From assembly GCF_014651535.1 (NCBI RefSeq), contig NZ_BMXB01000002.1, positions 1-64,000 on the forward strand: a DNA stretch of 64,000 nucleotides, written 5' to 3'. Positions 1 through 8,516 of the stretch are shown here, one piece after another. The notes under the pieces are model-generated. The model saw only the letters and a list, made by a program, of their open reading frames with translations. It did no database searches and was not told the DNA's origin. The translations under genes were made by a program, and so were the position numbers. Source of the DNA: Salinimicrobium marinum (GTDB lineage Bacteria > Bacteroidota > Bacteroidia > Flavobacteriales > Flavobacteriaceae). Each line of letters starts with the position of its first letter. Position 1 is the stretch's first letter.

Positions 1-45
1 CTTAAAAGCTGCTGTAAATTTTCTTCTGGATTTCTTCATATTCAT
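1..45 (-). CDS. IS3-family transposase OrfA, N-terminal fragment cut by window edge
   Basis: Only the first 15 codons are in the window, reading MNMKKSRRKFTAAFK from an ATG at 45; a second ATG at 39 would give MKKSRRKFTAAFK. The pattern of basic residues followed by RRKFTAAFK is the typical opening of IS3-family OrfA proteins, which start a helix-turn-helix of the InsE/transposase_8 type. In this family OrfA is joined to the DDE transposase OrfB by programmed frameshifting; that part is outside the window. The identification rests on a short stretch, supported by the inverted-repeat-like tip at 104. Confidence 0.7.
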   Translation of the reverse strand, partial: MNMKKSRRKFTAAFK

Positions 46-104
46 CGATTAAAGTTACTAAATTTTAAACTTAACCGATGGTCTAATTTTTAGGGAGCAT
101 TACA
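1..104 (-). mobile_element. IS3-family insertion sequence, one end only
   Basis: Read on the minus strand, the element begins at 104 with TGTAATGCTCCCTAAAAA and continues with a GAC about 22 bases in. This resembles terminal inverted repeats of the IS3 family (IS150-like: TG at the tip, a CCC block, then GAC). A transposase orfA start codon follows about 60 bases inside, the usual spacing. The rest lies beyond the window, so the other end and the target duplication cannot be seen. The tip is only six bases from the start codon of the next gene. Confidence 0.75.
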
Positions 105-110
105 GATAGA

Positions 111-2180
111 ATGAAATTTTTGGAAAAAGAGATAAAGGCTCCTGAAGCAAGGAAAATTGAAGCGAAGTTAGAGATCCATAATGATGTAAGAATAGATCCT
201 TATTTTTGGTTAAATGATCGTGAAAATCCTGAGGTTATTGATTATTTAAAAAGTGAGAATGAGTATAATGAAGAGATGACGGCTCATACAAAAGACTTTC
301 AGGAAAGACTTTTTGAAGAAATGAAGAGCCGGATTAAAGAAGATGATGAATCTGTTCCTTATAAGCTGAATGGTTACTGGTATATTACCCGTTACGAAAA
401 AGGGAAAGATTATCCTGTCTATTCCCGAAAGAAAGATACTCTAAATGCTCCTGAAGAGGTGCTTTTTGATGTGAATGAAATGGCCGAAGGTTTCGATTAT
501 TACAGCCTGGGGGGTATTAATGTGAGTCCAGATAACAAACTGGCAGCTTTTGCTGTAGATAATGTAAGCCGAAGAAAATACACCATTCGTATTAAAAATT
601 TGGAGACAGGAGAGCTTCTTCCGGAGAAAATTGAAACTACCACCGGTGGTTCTACCTGGGCCAATGACAACAAAACATTGTTCTACACGAGAAAGGATGA
701 GAAAACATTGAGATCTGATACTATTTTTAAGCATACACTGGCGACTCCGGTGGAAGAAGATGAGGTAGTGTATCACGAGGAAGATGAGACTTTTAATACG
801 TATGTTTATAAATCTAAATCCCGAAAATATATAATCATTGGATCCAGCAGTACCCTAACCTGTGAGTACAGGTTTCTGGAAGCTGATAAACCAAACGGAG
901 AGTTCAGGATAGTTCAGCCACGTATACGCGGACTCGAATATACCATTTCACATTACGAGAATTCCTTTTATATCCTTACCAACAAAGATGATGCGACTAA
1001 TTTTAAGTTGATGAAGACTCCGGTGGTAACACCAGATGCAGAAAACTGGACAGATGTCATCCCACACAGGAAAGATGTGCTGTTGGAAGATATTGATATC
1101 TTCAGAAAATATTTGGTGGTGAGTGAACGCAGCAATGGCCTGAACCAGATAAAGGTCATGGCGTGGGATGGTTCGAATTCTTATTTTATTCCGTTTGATA
1201 ACGAAACCTATACTGCCTTTACCGGCACAAATCCTGATTTTGATACCGAGATTCTTCGGTATACATATAATTCCATGACCACTCCTACATCTATTGTTGA
1301 TTTCAACATGGATACCAAAGAAAAGGTGGTAAAAAAAGAGCAGGAAGTTTTAGGCGAAGATTTTAATAAGAATAATTATGTTTCTGAAAGGATTTGGGCC
1401 ACAGCCGAAGACGGTACTAAAATTCCAATGTCCATGGTTCACAGAAAGGACCTTAGAAGAGACGGAACCAATCCTGTGCTTCAATATGCCTATGGCTCCT
1501 ATGGATCAACGATAGATCCTTATTTTTCGACGGTTAGGTTGAGTTTGCTGGACCGCGGATTTATTTTTGTGCTCGCTCATGTACGCGGTGGGGAATACCT
1601 GGGAAGACAGTGGTATGAAAACGGAAAACTCCTGAAAAAGAAAAATACATTTACCGATTTTATTGATTGCTCCAGACATTTAATAGATCATAATTATACT
1701 TCACCCTCGCATTTATATGCCAGTGGAGGGTCTGCCGGAGGTCTTCTTATGGGAGCAATCGCTAATATGGCGCCACAATTATATAAAGGTATTATAGCAT
1801 CGGTTCCGTTTGTAGATGTGGTTACAACCATGCTGGATGAAACCATCCCGCTTACCACAGGAGAGTATGATGAATGGGGAAATCCTAACGAAAAGGAGTA
1901 TTATGAATATATCAAATCATATTCTCCATATGATAATGTGGTAGCTCAGGATTATCCAAACATGTTGATTACAACAGGTCTTCACGATTCACAGGTGCAG
2001 TATTGGGAACCCGCAAAGTGGGTAGCCAAACTGCGGGGTCTAAAGACGGATAATAATAAACTCTTATTCCATATAAATATGGATGCCGGTCATGGTGGTG
2101 CTTCAGGAAGATTTGAAGCATTAAAGGAAGTAGCTGAAGAGTATGCTTTTTTACTGGATTTAGAAGAGATTGCTGATTAA
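111..2180 (+). CDS. ptrB: Oligopeptidase B (S9A serine peptidase)
   Basis: The 689-residue protein has the prolyl oligopeptidase architecture: an N-terminal beta-propeller (about 70-410) and a C-terminal alpha/beta hydrolase domain. The nucleophile is Ser541 in GGSAGG, with Asp626 (GLHDSQV) and His661 (DAGHGG). The spacings of 85 and 35 residues equal those of the E. coli OpB triad (532/617/652). The family cuts short peptides after Arg or Lys. No signal peptide is encoded from this start, so a cytoplasmic place is predicted. The ATG lies six bases after an IS3-type end, so the native promoter, and possibly an original N-terminal extension such as a signal peptide, has been displaced. The next gene starts 85 bp on with its own promoter-like box. 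Confidence 0.93.
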   Translation: MKFLEKEIKAPEARKIEAKLEIHNDVRIDPYFWLNDRENPEVIDYLKSENEYNEEMTAHTKDFQERLFEEMKSRIKEDDESVPYKLNGYWYITRYEKGKDYPVYSRKKDTLNAPEEVLFDVNEMAEGFDYYSLGGINVSPDNKLAAFAVDNVSRRKYTIRIKNLETGELLPEKIETTTGGSTWANDNKTLFYTRKDEKTLRSDTIFKHTLATPVEEDEVVYHEEDETFNTYVYKSKSRKYIIIGSSSTLTCEYRFLEADKPNGEFRIVQPRIRGLEYTISHYENSFYILTNKDDATNFKLMKTPVVTPDAENWTDVIPHRKDVLLEDIDIFRKYLVVSERSNGLNQIKVMAWDGSNSYFIPFDNETYTAFTGTNPDFDTEILRYTYNSMTTPTSIVDFNMDTKEKVVKKEQEVLGEDFNKNNYVSERIWATAEDGTKIPMSMVHRKDLRRDGTNPVLQYAYGSYGSTIDPYFSTVRLSLLDRGFIFVLAHVRGGEYLGRQWYENGKLLKKKNTFTDFIDCSRHLIDHNYTSPSHLYASGGSAGGLLMGAIANMAPQLYKGIIASVPFVDVVTTMLDETIPLTTGEYDEWGNPNEKEYYEYIKSYSPYDNVVAQDYPNMLITTGLHDSQVQYWEPAKWVAKLRGLKTDNNKLLFHINMDAGHGGASGRFEALKEVAEEYAFLLDLEEIAD

Positions 2181-2203
2181 TTAAAATATTTACTTTAAAT
2201 TTG
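2170..2203 (+). promoter_or_regulatory. Candidate promoter of the capA-like gene
   Basis: A Bacteroidota -7 box of the TAnnTTTG form, TAAATTTG, occupies 2196-2203, with a TTG at 2170-2172 about 23 bases upstream as a possible -33 element. It lies 62 bases before the start codon at 2266, in the gap after the peptidase gene. AT-rich sequence makes chance matches common. Confidence 0.35.
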
Positions 2204-2265
2204 TCATAATTTGCAGTTAAGTTTGTGCAGCAGCAGAAGCTTATAATTGTAAATAACTTCAATTT

Positions 2266-3306
2266 ATGAGAGAAGATTTACAGGTTTTCGATGACGTATT
2301 ACAACTCATAGGTAATACCCCGCTAATCCGGTTGAACAGGATCGCCAACAATTTAAAAGGTGAATTCCTCGCAAAAGTAGAAGCTTTCAATCCCGGACAT
2401 TCGACAAAAGATCGCATTGCATTACATATTATAGAAGAAGCTGAACGAAAGGGCATTCTAAAGCCCGGAAGCACTATTATTGAAACTACATCTGGTAATA
2501 CAGGTTTTAGTATCGCAATGGTAAGTGTTATTAAAGGATATGAATGTATCCTGGCTGTTAGCTCCAAATCTTCAAGGGATAAAATAGATATGTTAAGGTC
2601 CATGGGGGCCAAGGTGTATGTTTGTCCAGCCAATGTTTCTGCAGATGATCCCAGATCATATTACCAGGTGGCGAAGCAAATGCACGAGGAAATTAAAGGT
2701 TCAGTGTATATTAATCAGTACTTCAATGAACTGAATATTGAAGCACATTATAAAACTACCGGACCTGAAATATGGAAACAAACCGAAGGCAAAATCACTC
2801 ATTTTATTGCCTGTAGCGGAACGGGTGGTACTATCTCTGGAACTGCAAGGTTTCTTAAAGATCAAAATCCTGATGTTCGGGTGATAGGAATAGATGCGTA
2901 TGGATCTGTTTTGAAGAAATATCATGAGACGAAAGAATTTGATGCTGAAGAGATCTATCCATACAGAATTGAAGGTTTAGGAAAGAACCTTATTCCTACG
3001 GCTACAGATTTTGATATCATAGATAAATTTGTTAAAGTAACCGACGAAGAAAGCGCGCATATGGCAAGACACATTGCTAAGACCGAAGGTCTTTTCGTTG
3101 GATATACCAGTGGAGCTGCATTTCAGGGAGTAAAACAATTAGCCGAAGAAGGCGAATTTGATGAAAACAGTAAAGTAGTCATAATTTTTCCAGATCATGG
3201 TTCCCGATATATGAGCAAGGTTTACAGTGATGACTGGATGAGTGAGCAAGGGTTTTTCGACAGTAAAAACGAAGCCAGTACTCACAGGATCGAATTTATA
3301 AAATAA
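2266..3306 (+). CDS. capA: PLP-dependent cysteine-synthase-family enzyme, probable L-cysteate synthase (CapA-like)
   Basis: A fold-type II PLP enzyme of 346 residues. The PLP lysine is K48 in NPGHSTKDR, the substrate-binding loop is ETTSGNTG, and the phosphate-binding glycine loop is ACSGTGGT. The protein resembles cysteine synthases and the catalytic core of cystathionine beta-synthase. It lies directly before an alpha-oxoamine synthase. In Flavobacteriia this pairing matches the described capnine pathway, where CapA makes L-cysteate from O-phosphoserine and sulfite and CapB condenses it with a fatty acyl-CoA. The CapA assignment is inferred from this neighbourhood and family. A sulfhydrylase or cystathionine synthase role is the main alternative. 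It is cytoplasmic, with no signal peptide. Confidence 0.65.
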   Translation: MREDLQVFDDVLQLIGNTPLIRLNRIANNLKGEFLAKVEAFNPGHSTKDRIALHIIEEAERKGILKPGSTIIETTSGNTGFSIAMVSVIKGYECILAVSSKSSRDKIDMLRSMGAKVYVCPANVSADDPRSYYQVAKQMHEEIKGSVYINQYFNELNIEAHYKTTGPEIWKQTEGKITHFIACSGTGGTISGTARFLKDQNPDVRVIGIDAYGSVLKKYHETKEFDAEEIYPYRIEGLGKNLIPTATDFDIIDKFVKVTDEESAHMARHIAKTEGLFVGYTSGAAFQGVKQLAEEGEFDENSKVVIIFPDHGSRYMSKVYSDDWMSEQGFFDSKNEASTHRIEFIK

Positions 3307-3450
3307 TTACCTTTCTCACATATTTCAATATCTAAAGAAACAGGATAAACTTTTTTATAAGAGTAATTTATATTAGATTTTTTCACTCCGGAAGAATCTG
3401 ATCCATGTGTTGTGCAGAAAAAAGAATTTATTCAGTTACATTAAATTTCT

Positions 3451-3458
3451 TACTTTTG
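3451..3458 (+). promoter_or_regulatory. Candidate -7 promoter box of the capB-like gene
   Basis: TACTTTTG fits the TAnnTTTG consensus and lies 20 bases before the ATG at 3479, implying a leader of about 15 bases. With the 172-bp gap after the preceding gene, this suggests that the second gene can be transcribed separately from its neighbour. Confidence 0.5.
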
Positions 3459-3478
3459 CCGGACTTTAAAAATGTAAA

Positions 3479-4738
3479 ATGGCAGATTTATTTGATAAAA
3501 TATACCGGGATAAAGGTCCTTTAGGAAAGTGGGCAGAACAGGCAGAGGGATACTTTGTATTTCCGAAGCTCGAAGGTCCTATTGCTAATAGAATGAAGTT
3601 TCGCGGAAAGGATGTGATTACCTGGAGTATCAATGATTACCTTGGGTTAGCAAATCATCCTGAAGTGAGAAAAGTAGATGCTGAAGCAGCGGCCGAGTAT
3701 GGTTCTGCTTATCCCATGGGGGCAAGAATGATGAGCGGCCATACAGATTTACATGAAAAATTACAGCGGGAGCTTGCTTCCTTTGTAAATAAAGAGGCTG
3801 CTTATTTACTTAACTTCGGTTATCAGGGAATGTTTTCTACCATAGATGCCCTGGTTTCAAAAAAAGATGTGATCGTTTATGATGTAGATGCACATGCCTG
3901 TATTATTGATGGGGTAAGGCTACATTTAGGCCAGAGGTTTACCTATAAGCACAACGATCTTGAAAGCATTGAAAAGAACCTGCAGCGAGCAGAAAAGATC
4001 ACTGAACAAACCGGTGGTGGAATTCTGGTGATTTCTGAAGGAGTTTTCGGAATGCGTGGAGAGCAGGGAAAACTAAAAGAAATAGTAGCTCTAAAAGAAA
4101 AGTACAATTTCAGACTTTTTGTTGATGATGCGCATGGGTTTGGTACCCTTGGAGCAACGGGAGCAGGAGCAGGGGAAGAGCAGGGAGTTCAGGACGGGAT
4201 CGATGTATATTTTGCCACTTTTGCTAAATCGCTCGCCAGTACAGGAGCTTTTATCGCAGCCGATCAACAGATCATCGATTATCTGAAATACAACCTGCGT
4301 TCACAAATGTTCGCCAAATCACTGCAAATGCAACTGGTGGTGGGTGCTTTAAAACGTTTGGAAATGTTGAAAACAATGCCCGAACTTAAAGAGAAACTTT
4401 GGGAAAATGTAAATGCTCTTCAAAACGGACTTAAAGAAAGAGGCTTTGATATTGGAACTACCCAGAGTTGTGTGACTCCTGTGTACCTTCAGGGAAGTAT
4501 TCCGGAAGCAATGGCACTGGTAAAAGATTTAAGGGAGAACCACGGAATTTTCTGTTCAATTGTGGTGTATCCGGTGATTCCAAAGGGACTTATATTACTG
4601 CGAATGATTCCAACAGCGACACATACCCTTCAGGATGTAGAAGATACGCTGGTTGCATTTTCAGCAATCAGGGAACGCCTTGAAAACGGGACCTATAAGA
4701 GATTATCTGCAGCGGTTGCAGCTGCTATGGGAGAATAA
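3479..4738 (+). CDS. capB: Alpha-oxoamine synthase, probable cysteate/serine C-fatty acyltransferase (CapB/SPT-like)
   Basis: A class II fold-type I PLP enzyme of 419 residues. The Schiff-base lysine is K250 in ATFAKSLAS, and VDDAHGFG carries the PLP-binding aspartate. The family condenses an amino acid with an acyl-CoA (serine palmitoyltransferase, KBL, BioF). The N-terminus (DKGPLGKWAEQAEGYFVFPK) is the form conserved across Flavobacteriia, where a homologue in Flavobacterium johnsoniae makes the capnine (sulfonolipid) backbone needed for efficient gliding. The cysteate-synthase-like gene upstream supports cysteate as substrate. No bioF/bioA/bioD neighbours are seen, arguing against biotin synthesis. 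Serine (sphingolipid base) remains possible. A hairpin terminator follows. Confidence 0.75.
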   Translation: MADLFDKIYRDKGPLGKWAEQAEGYFVFPKLEGPIANRMKFRGKDVITWSINDYLGLANHPEVRKVDAEAAAEYGSAYPMGARMMSGHTDLHEKLQRELASFVNKEAAYLLNFGYQGMFSTIDALVSKKDVIVYDVDAHACIIDGVRLHLGQRFTYKHNDLESIEKNLQRAEKITEQTGGGILVISEGVFGMRGEQGKLKEIVALKEKYNFRLFVDDAHGFGTLGATGAGAGEEQGVQDGIDVYFATFAKSLASTGAFIAADQQIIDYLKYNLRSQMFAKSLQMQLVVGALKRLEMLKTMPELKEKLWENVNALQNGLKERGFDIGTTQSCVTPVYLQGSIPEAMALVKDLRENHGIFCSIVVYPVIPKGLILLRMIPTATHTLQDVEDTLVAFSAIRERLENGTYKRLSAAVAAAMGE

Positions 4739-4761
4739 ATTTTTCCCCATTATATATTTAG

Positions 4762-4790
4762 AATCCCCTTTTAACAGGGGATTTTTTGTT
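4762..4790 (+). terminator. Rho-independent terminator after capB-like gene
   Basis: The arms AATCCCC (4762-4768) and GGGGATT (4777-4783) pair around an 8-base loop and run into a T tract. The stop codon of the preceding gene is 24 bases upstream. This ends the capA-capB unit. Confidence 0.8.
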
Positions 4791-5000
4791 TCTAAAAATT
4801 TCATTTTCCTTCTGATTTTCAATTTTCAAAAAAGAAGATTTTCCTCTTATTTTTTAGGTTTTAAAAATTATATATTTATCAGGTCAATTCCAGATATAAT
4901 AATATTTTCTTCAAGTTTTATAATAACATTAGAATAAAATGAAGTCAAATGTTTTATTTTAATGGAATTGTGTAAATAAAAAGAATCAAAAAATATAACT

Positions 5001-5612
5001 ATGAAAGATTTAAAGCTTGCTGTAATTTATTATAGCGCCACAGGAACAAATTATCAATTAGCTCAATGGGCGGCAGAGGCTGCAAAAAATAATGGAGTAG
5101 GAGAGGTAAAGGTCCTAAAAGTAAAAGAACTTGCGCCGGAACAGGCAATTGCTGAAAACAAAGACTGGAAGAAGCACGTGGAGGCGACCAAAAATGTACC
5201 TGAAGTTTCTCTGGATGACCTGGAATGGGCAGATGCTATTATCTTTAGCACGCCAACGAGGTACGGAAATCTTCCATCTCAGCTTCAGCAGTTTATTGAT
5301 ACCACAGGTGGGTTATGGTTTAGTGGAAAACTTGCGAATAAAGTAGTAAGTGCTATGACAAGTGCCAGTAATCCGCATGGAGGTCAGGAAACCACCCTTA
5401 TGAGTCTGTACAAGACGATGCATCACTGGGGGGCAATTATAGCAGCTCCGGGTTATACAGATAAAGCAATCTTTGAAGGTGGAGGTAATCCTTACGGAGT
5501 GAGTGTTACTGCCGGAGAAGACCTTAAGGATACCACTAAAAATGCCGTCGCGCATCAGGTAAAACGTACTCTGCAAATTGGCGGATGGGTTAAAAAAGGA
5601 CTTTCAGAATAA
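5001..5612 (+). CDS. WrbA-like NAD(P)H:quinone oxidoreductase (flavodoxin fold)
   Basis: A 203-residue flavodoxin-like protein. The FMN phosphate loop is YYSATGTNYQLAQ near the N-terminus, followed by ADAIIFSTPTRYGNLPSQLQ and the TSASNPHGGQE loop, which are characteristic of the WrbA family of two-electron quinone reductases. The length is typical of the family (about 200), and no signal peptide is present. It stands alone: a terminator precedes it and a hairpin-rich repeat follows before a convergent gene. A role in quinone detoxification or oxidative stress is inferred from the family only. Confidence 0.85.
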   Translation: MKDLKLAVIYYSATGTNYQLAQWAAEAAKNNGVGEVKVLKVKELAPEQAIAENKDWKKHVEATKNVPEVSLDDLEWADAIIFSTPTRYGNLPSQLQQFIDTTGGLWFSGKLANKVVSAMTSASNPHGGQETTLMSLYKTMHHWGAIIAAPGYTDKAIFEGGGNPYGVSVTAGEDLKDTTKNAVAHQVKRTLQIGGWVKKGLSE

Positions 5613-5636
5613 TATTTTTTCGAGATAAATGAATAT

Positions 5637-5763
5637 AGGGCTGTCTAAAAAGCAATGTAGGTCAACCTGAACTTGGTTTAGGTTCTAATGAACTATGGAT
5701 ATCGAACAATTTGATTCCAAAATAAATTCAGAATGACAATTTTTATTTCCTTTTGATAGCCCT
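5637..5763. repeat. Hairpin-rich dispersed repeat, copy A
   Basis: This 127-bp element lies between two convergent genes. Outer arms AGGGCTGTCTAAAA (5637-5650) and TTTTGATAGCCCT (5751-5763) are imperfect inverted repeats. Inside are two smaller palindromes, around AACCTGAACTTGGTTTAGGTT and around ATTCCAAAATAAATTCAGAAT. A related copy lies at 50771-50903, sharing AGGTTCTAAT and AAATAAATTCAGAATGAC. It may act as a bidirectional terminator or be a non-autonomous mobile repeat. Confidence 0.7.
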
Positions 5764-5779
5764 GTTTTATGCATCCCTA

Positions 5780-6370
5780 TTATGTGAGGTGAAAACCTTT
5801 TACAGGCTCTACATGTCCCGGTTTCATGTTGTTCAATAATTCTTTCCCAATTCTTATTCTCACCAGGCGTAGAGTAGGAAATCCAACAGCAGCGGTCATT
5901 TTTCGTACCTGTCGAAATTTCCCTTCTGTGATGGTGATGGAAATCCAGCTAGTTGGTCCGTGTCTTTCATCCCTGATCTTTTTCCCTCTTTCAGGAAAAT
6001 CCGGTTCCTGTTCTAGCTTAAAAACGTTGCAGGGTAGGGTTTGATATTTTTTTCCATGGATACCAATCTCAACTCCCAGTTGTAGTCTTTCAATTGACTG
6101 TTTATCAATATTTCCTTCTACCTGAACATAATATTCTTTCTCTACTTCTTTGCTCCTTACTTCTTCACTGGTTTTACCGTTTGTGGTAAGTAACAATAAT
6201 CCTTCTGAATCCTGATCAAGTCTGCCAATGGCCATCGTTTCTGGTGGAAAATCAAACAATTCTCCAAGCATACGCTTATTCCTTCGGGTTTTCTGATTAT
6301 TGATAAACTGACTTAAAACTCCATATGGTTTATAGATCTTAAAATGCCGATGGTCATTTATTTGGTGCAT
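5780..6370 (-). CDS. Pseudouridine synthase, RsuA/RluB/RluE family
   Basis: A 196-residue protein with the catalytic motif AIGRLDQDSEG; the aspartate (D52 from the chosen start) attacks the uracil. FKIYKPYGVLSQF near the N-terminus and GKFRQVRKMTAAVGFPTLRLVR near the C-terminus are typical of RluE-like 23S rRNA pseudouridine synthases. There is no S4 domain, as in RluE. The frame is open up to 6466, but the extra residues (FWSGFDVTIFKFAPL) do not resemble the family, so I take the ATG at 6370; 6400 is another option. The exact uridine target cannot be read from sequence. Confidence 0.85.
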   Translation of the reverse strand: MHQINDHRHFKIYKPYGVLSQFINNQKTRRNKRMLGELFDFPPETMAIGRLDQDSEGLLLLTTNGKTSEEVRSKEVEKEYYVQVEGNIDKQSIERLQLGVEIGIHGKKYQTLPCNVFKLEQEPDFPERGKKIRDERHGPTSWISITITEGKFRQVRKMTAAVGFPTLRLVRIRIGKELLNNMKPGHVEPVKGFHLT

Positions 6371-6599
6371 TTCCACAATATTTTTTTCATTCAGATGCAT
6401 ACGGGAATTGTTTTTCCGGAGGGGGGCGAATTTAAATATTGTCACATCAAATCCACTCCAAAACAATGAATATTTATTTCAGAATAAAAATTAAGGGAAA
6501 CCCCCCATTTTTTTTGATTAGGTTAACACTTACATTTGTTCTATCCCCGTCGAAAGACTTTAAATTTTTCCCTCTATAAGTCTAATAATAAAGTAATTA

Positions 6600-6612
6600 T
6601 GCCTTAAAGGCA
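6600..6612. promoter_or_regulatory. Perfect 13-bp palindrome upstream of lipoprotein gene
   Basis: TGCCTT-A-AAGGCA occupies 6600-6612, ending 32 bases before the ATG at 6645. It could be an operator or a small leader hairpin. No matching regulator is evident nearby. Confidence 0.3.
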
Positions 6613-6644
6613 CTTTATATATTAACTAATCAAATTTATTTATT

Positions 6645-8273
6645 ATGAAAAATTTAAATTACCTGTCGGCTTGTGTAATCAGCTTGATGTTGCTGTTTAG
6701 CTCCTGTAGCAAGGAGGATGACTCTTCTATTTTAGTTGAAGAAAATTCCAAAACTGCCACCTTATCTTTTGGAGCAGTCGTGAACGATCTTATGTCTGGT
6801 AAGGCTGCTTTAAAACAAGCAATGGAACTTCCCGAATGTTCGGAAAATGCGCCTGCTACCGTTGAAGTTATTTTGTCACTCAATGGAGTGAATGTGGTTG
6901 GAGATGTAGGAGTTCCCGAAAGTATTAATGTAAATCCAACTCCTTATGACTATGACAGTGATGGAGAGGATGAGTATTTTACGGATGAATCATCTGAACT
7001 GGAATTGGAACCGGGAGATTATGTGCTTGAATATTTTCAGGTACTCGATGGAACCGGAACGGTGATTTGGGCTGCACCTATAGATACAGGAACTCCGGGA
7101 GATTACTCTGGATTGGTAGATGCTGCTTTACCATTAGATATTAGCTTGGGTGCCGGAGTGAAAAAGTATGTGCCTATTGATGTAGTGTGTTATGATGACA
7201 GGTTCGTAAACCTTTACGGGTATTTATTCTTCGATATTGAAGGAACTGAAGCAATAGAATTATGTCTGTTCGGAAATGTTTGTGATGAAAACGGACGTCA
7301 CGCACCTGCCAATTATAGATTTGACGTATGGATGTATAGCGGAGATGCTGCTAATCCATGGGGAACTGCTTTATTTGATGAGAATGATCCTTATGTTAAT
7401 ACTATAGGTGTAAATAATGATGGTGATGATTATGCAGAACCACTTTGTGTATTCCTTCCAGATTCCGGTGGGGAAGATGTTTACTATGGAGAATTATATC
7501 TCATTGAGAACGGATCAAGCACATTAATCCGCGAAGGTCAGTTTACAGATGCAGATGTAACCGGATTATTTGATGGAGAATCTAACACAAATTATTACCA
7601 TTTTAGAGAAGGATGTGCCGGTGCTGATAGTACTCCACTTTTTGGAGAACCAGGAGGAGGAGAAGGACCTGAAATTACTGCCGATACACAAATTTATATT
7701 TACTTTGATTCTTCAGGTTCCATGAATTCCACCTTGGCGCCATTACAGGAAATGAGAAATACACTTTTAAAGGATGCTTTACTGCCATTATATGATAATG
7801 ATGAAGATGCTTATGATGAAAAAGTTGAAGTAATTTCGAGAGGAACAGAGCGTACATTTGATTTCCTTAATATTGAAGGAGATACTCCAGATGGAAATGT
7901 TATATCTCTGGTTTTCCAGGATGAAGCTGTAAATGTATATACACATTCTGGACCATCCTGGGATGAAAATTATCCCAGAACATCTACTTTTGAAAGTGAC
8001 ATAACAACTTTAATTAGCAGAGTAAATTCTTTCCCTGCAAATTATTATAGAGGTGTTATTTTCCAAGTGGCCACACCTGGATACCCTGGCGCTACCCAAT
8101 TCCATGATCTTATAACTTATGTTCAAAATGGTACAGGTAACTATTCAGGAAACTATGGTTTATCTTCAAGAATTGAATTTGGTTATGTATATGAGGTGAA
8201 TCCTGGAGCTTCAGCTGAATATTACAGAGATCTAATAGTTAATGCCTTGGAAGATTTGGGATATGATCTTTAG
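6645..8273 (+). CDS. Surface-type lipoprotein with C-terminal von Willebrand A-like domain
   Basis: A 542-residue lipoprotein. Residues 1-20 form a type II signal peptide with the lipobox LFSSC (Cys21). SKEDD follows, a lysine plus acidic pattern that in Bacteroidota marks export to the cell surface. The middle (about 30-340) is acidic and likely beta-rich, with no family I recognise. From about 350 the sequence IYIYFDSSGSM carries a DxSxS metal-ion-dependent adhesion motif (355-359), the hallmark of von Willebrand A domains that bind ligands through a divalent cation. The remaining MIDAS residues (Thr, Asp) are not obvious. It is transcribed alone and ends in a strong terminator. Adhesion or ligand binding at the surface is inferred. 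Confidence 0.7.
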   Translation: MKNLNYLSACVISLMLLFSSCSKEDDSSILVEENSKTATLSFGAVVNDLMSGKAALKQAMELPECSENAPATVEVILSLNGVNVVGDVGVPESINVNPTPYDYDSDGEDEYFTDESSELELEPGDYVLEYFQVLDGTGTVIWAAPIDTGTPGDYSGLVDAALPLDISLGAGVKKYVPIDVVCYDDRFVNLYGYLFFDIEGTEAIELCLFGNVCDENGRHAPANYRFDVWMYSGDAANPWGTALFDENDPYVNTIGVNNDGDDYAEPLCVFLPDSGGEDVYYGELYLIENGSSTLIREGQFTDADVTGLFDGESNTNYYHFREGCAGADSTPLFGEPGGGEGPEITADTQIYIYFDSSGSMNSTLAPLQEMRNTLLKDALLPLYDNDEDAYDEKVEVISRGTERTFDFLNIEGDTPDGNVISLVFQDEAVNVYTHSGPSWDENYPRTSTFESDITTLISRVNSFPANYYRGVIFQVATPGYPGATQFHDLITYVQNGTGNYSGNYGLSSRIEFGYVYEVNPGASAEYYRDLIVNALEDLGYDL

Positions 8274-8300
8274 AAAATATTGTTTAAAATCTAAATTTTA

Positions 8301-8329
8301 GAAGCCGCAATTTGCGGCTTCTTTTTTAT
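8301..8329 (+). terminator. Rho-independent terminator after the vWA lipoprotein
   Basis: A perfect 10-bp stem, GAAGCCGCAA (8301-8310) with TTGCGGCTTC (8312-8321), around a one-base centre and followed by a T tract. It starts 28 bases after the stop codon. Confidence 0.85.
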
Positions 8330-8499
8330 TAAAACCGATTAAGTAGGTTCAGAGTTTGGCAGAAAAGAAATGGAGTCGTAAATTATTATAAAAAATTGTT
8401 TAGCGAGTTTTTAACTATGAGAAATAAGAAGATTAACCTTTTGTTTCAAACAGGAAAAAAAAACGAAAAATGTTAAATTAAAAGTATAGGTTTCTTAAT

Positions 8500-8516
8500 T
8501 AATAGTATTACTATTA
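8500..8516. promoter_or_regulatory. Candidate TetR operator
   Basis: TAATAGTA-T-TACTATTA is a perfect 17-bp palindrome whose right edge overlaps the -7 box at 8515-8522. It ends 22 bases before the TetR-family start codon. Position and symmetry fit an operator for autorepression of the export operon by its own first gene product. Confidence 0.6.
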
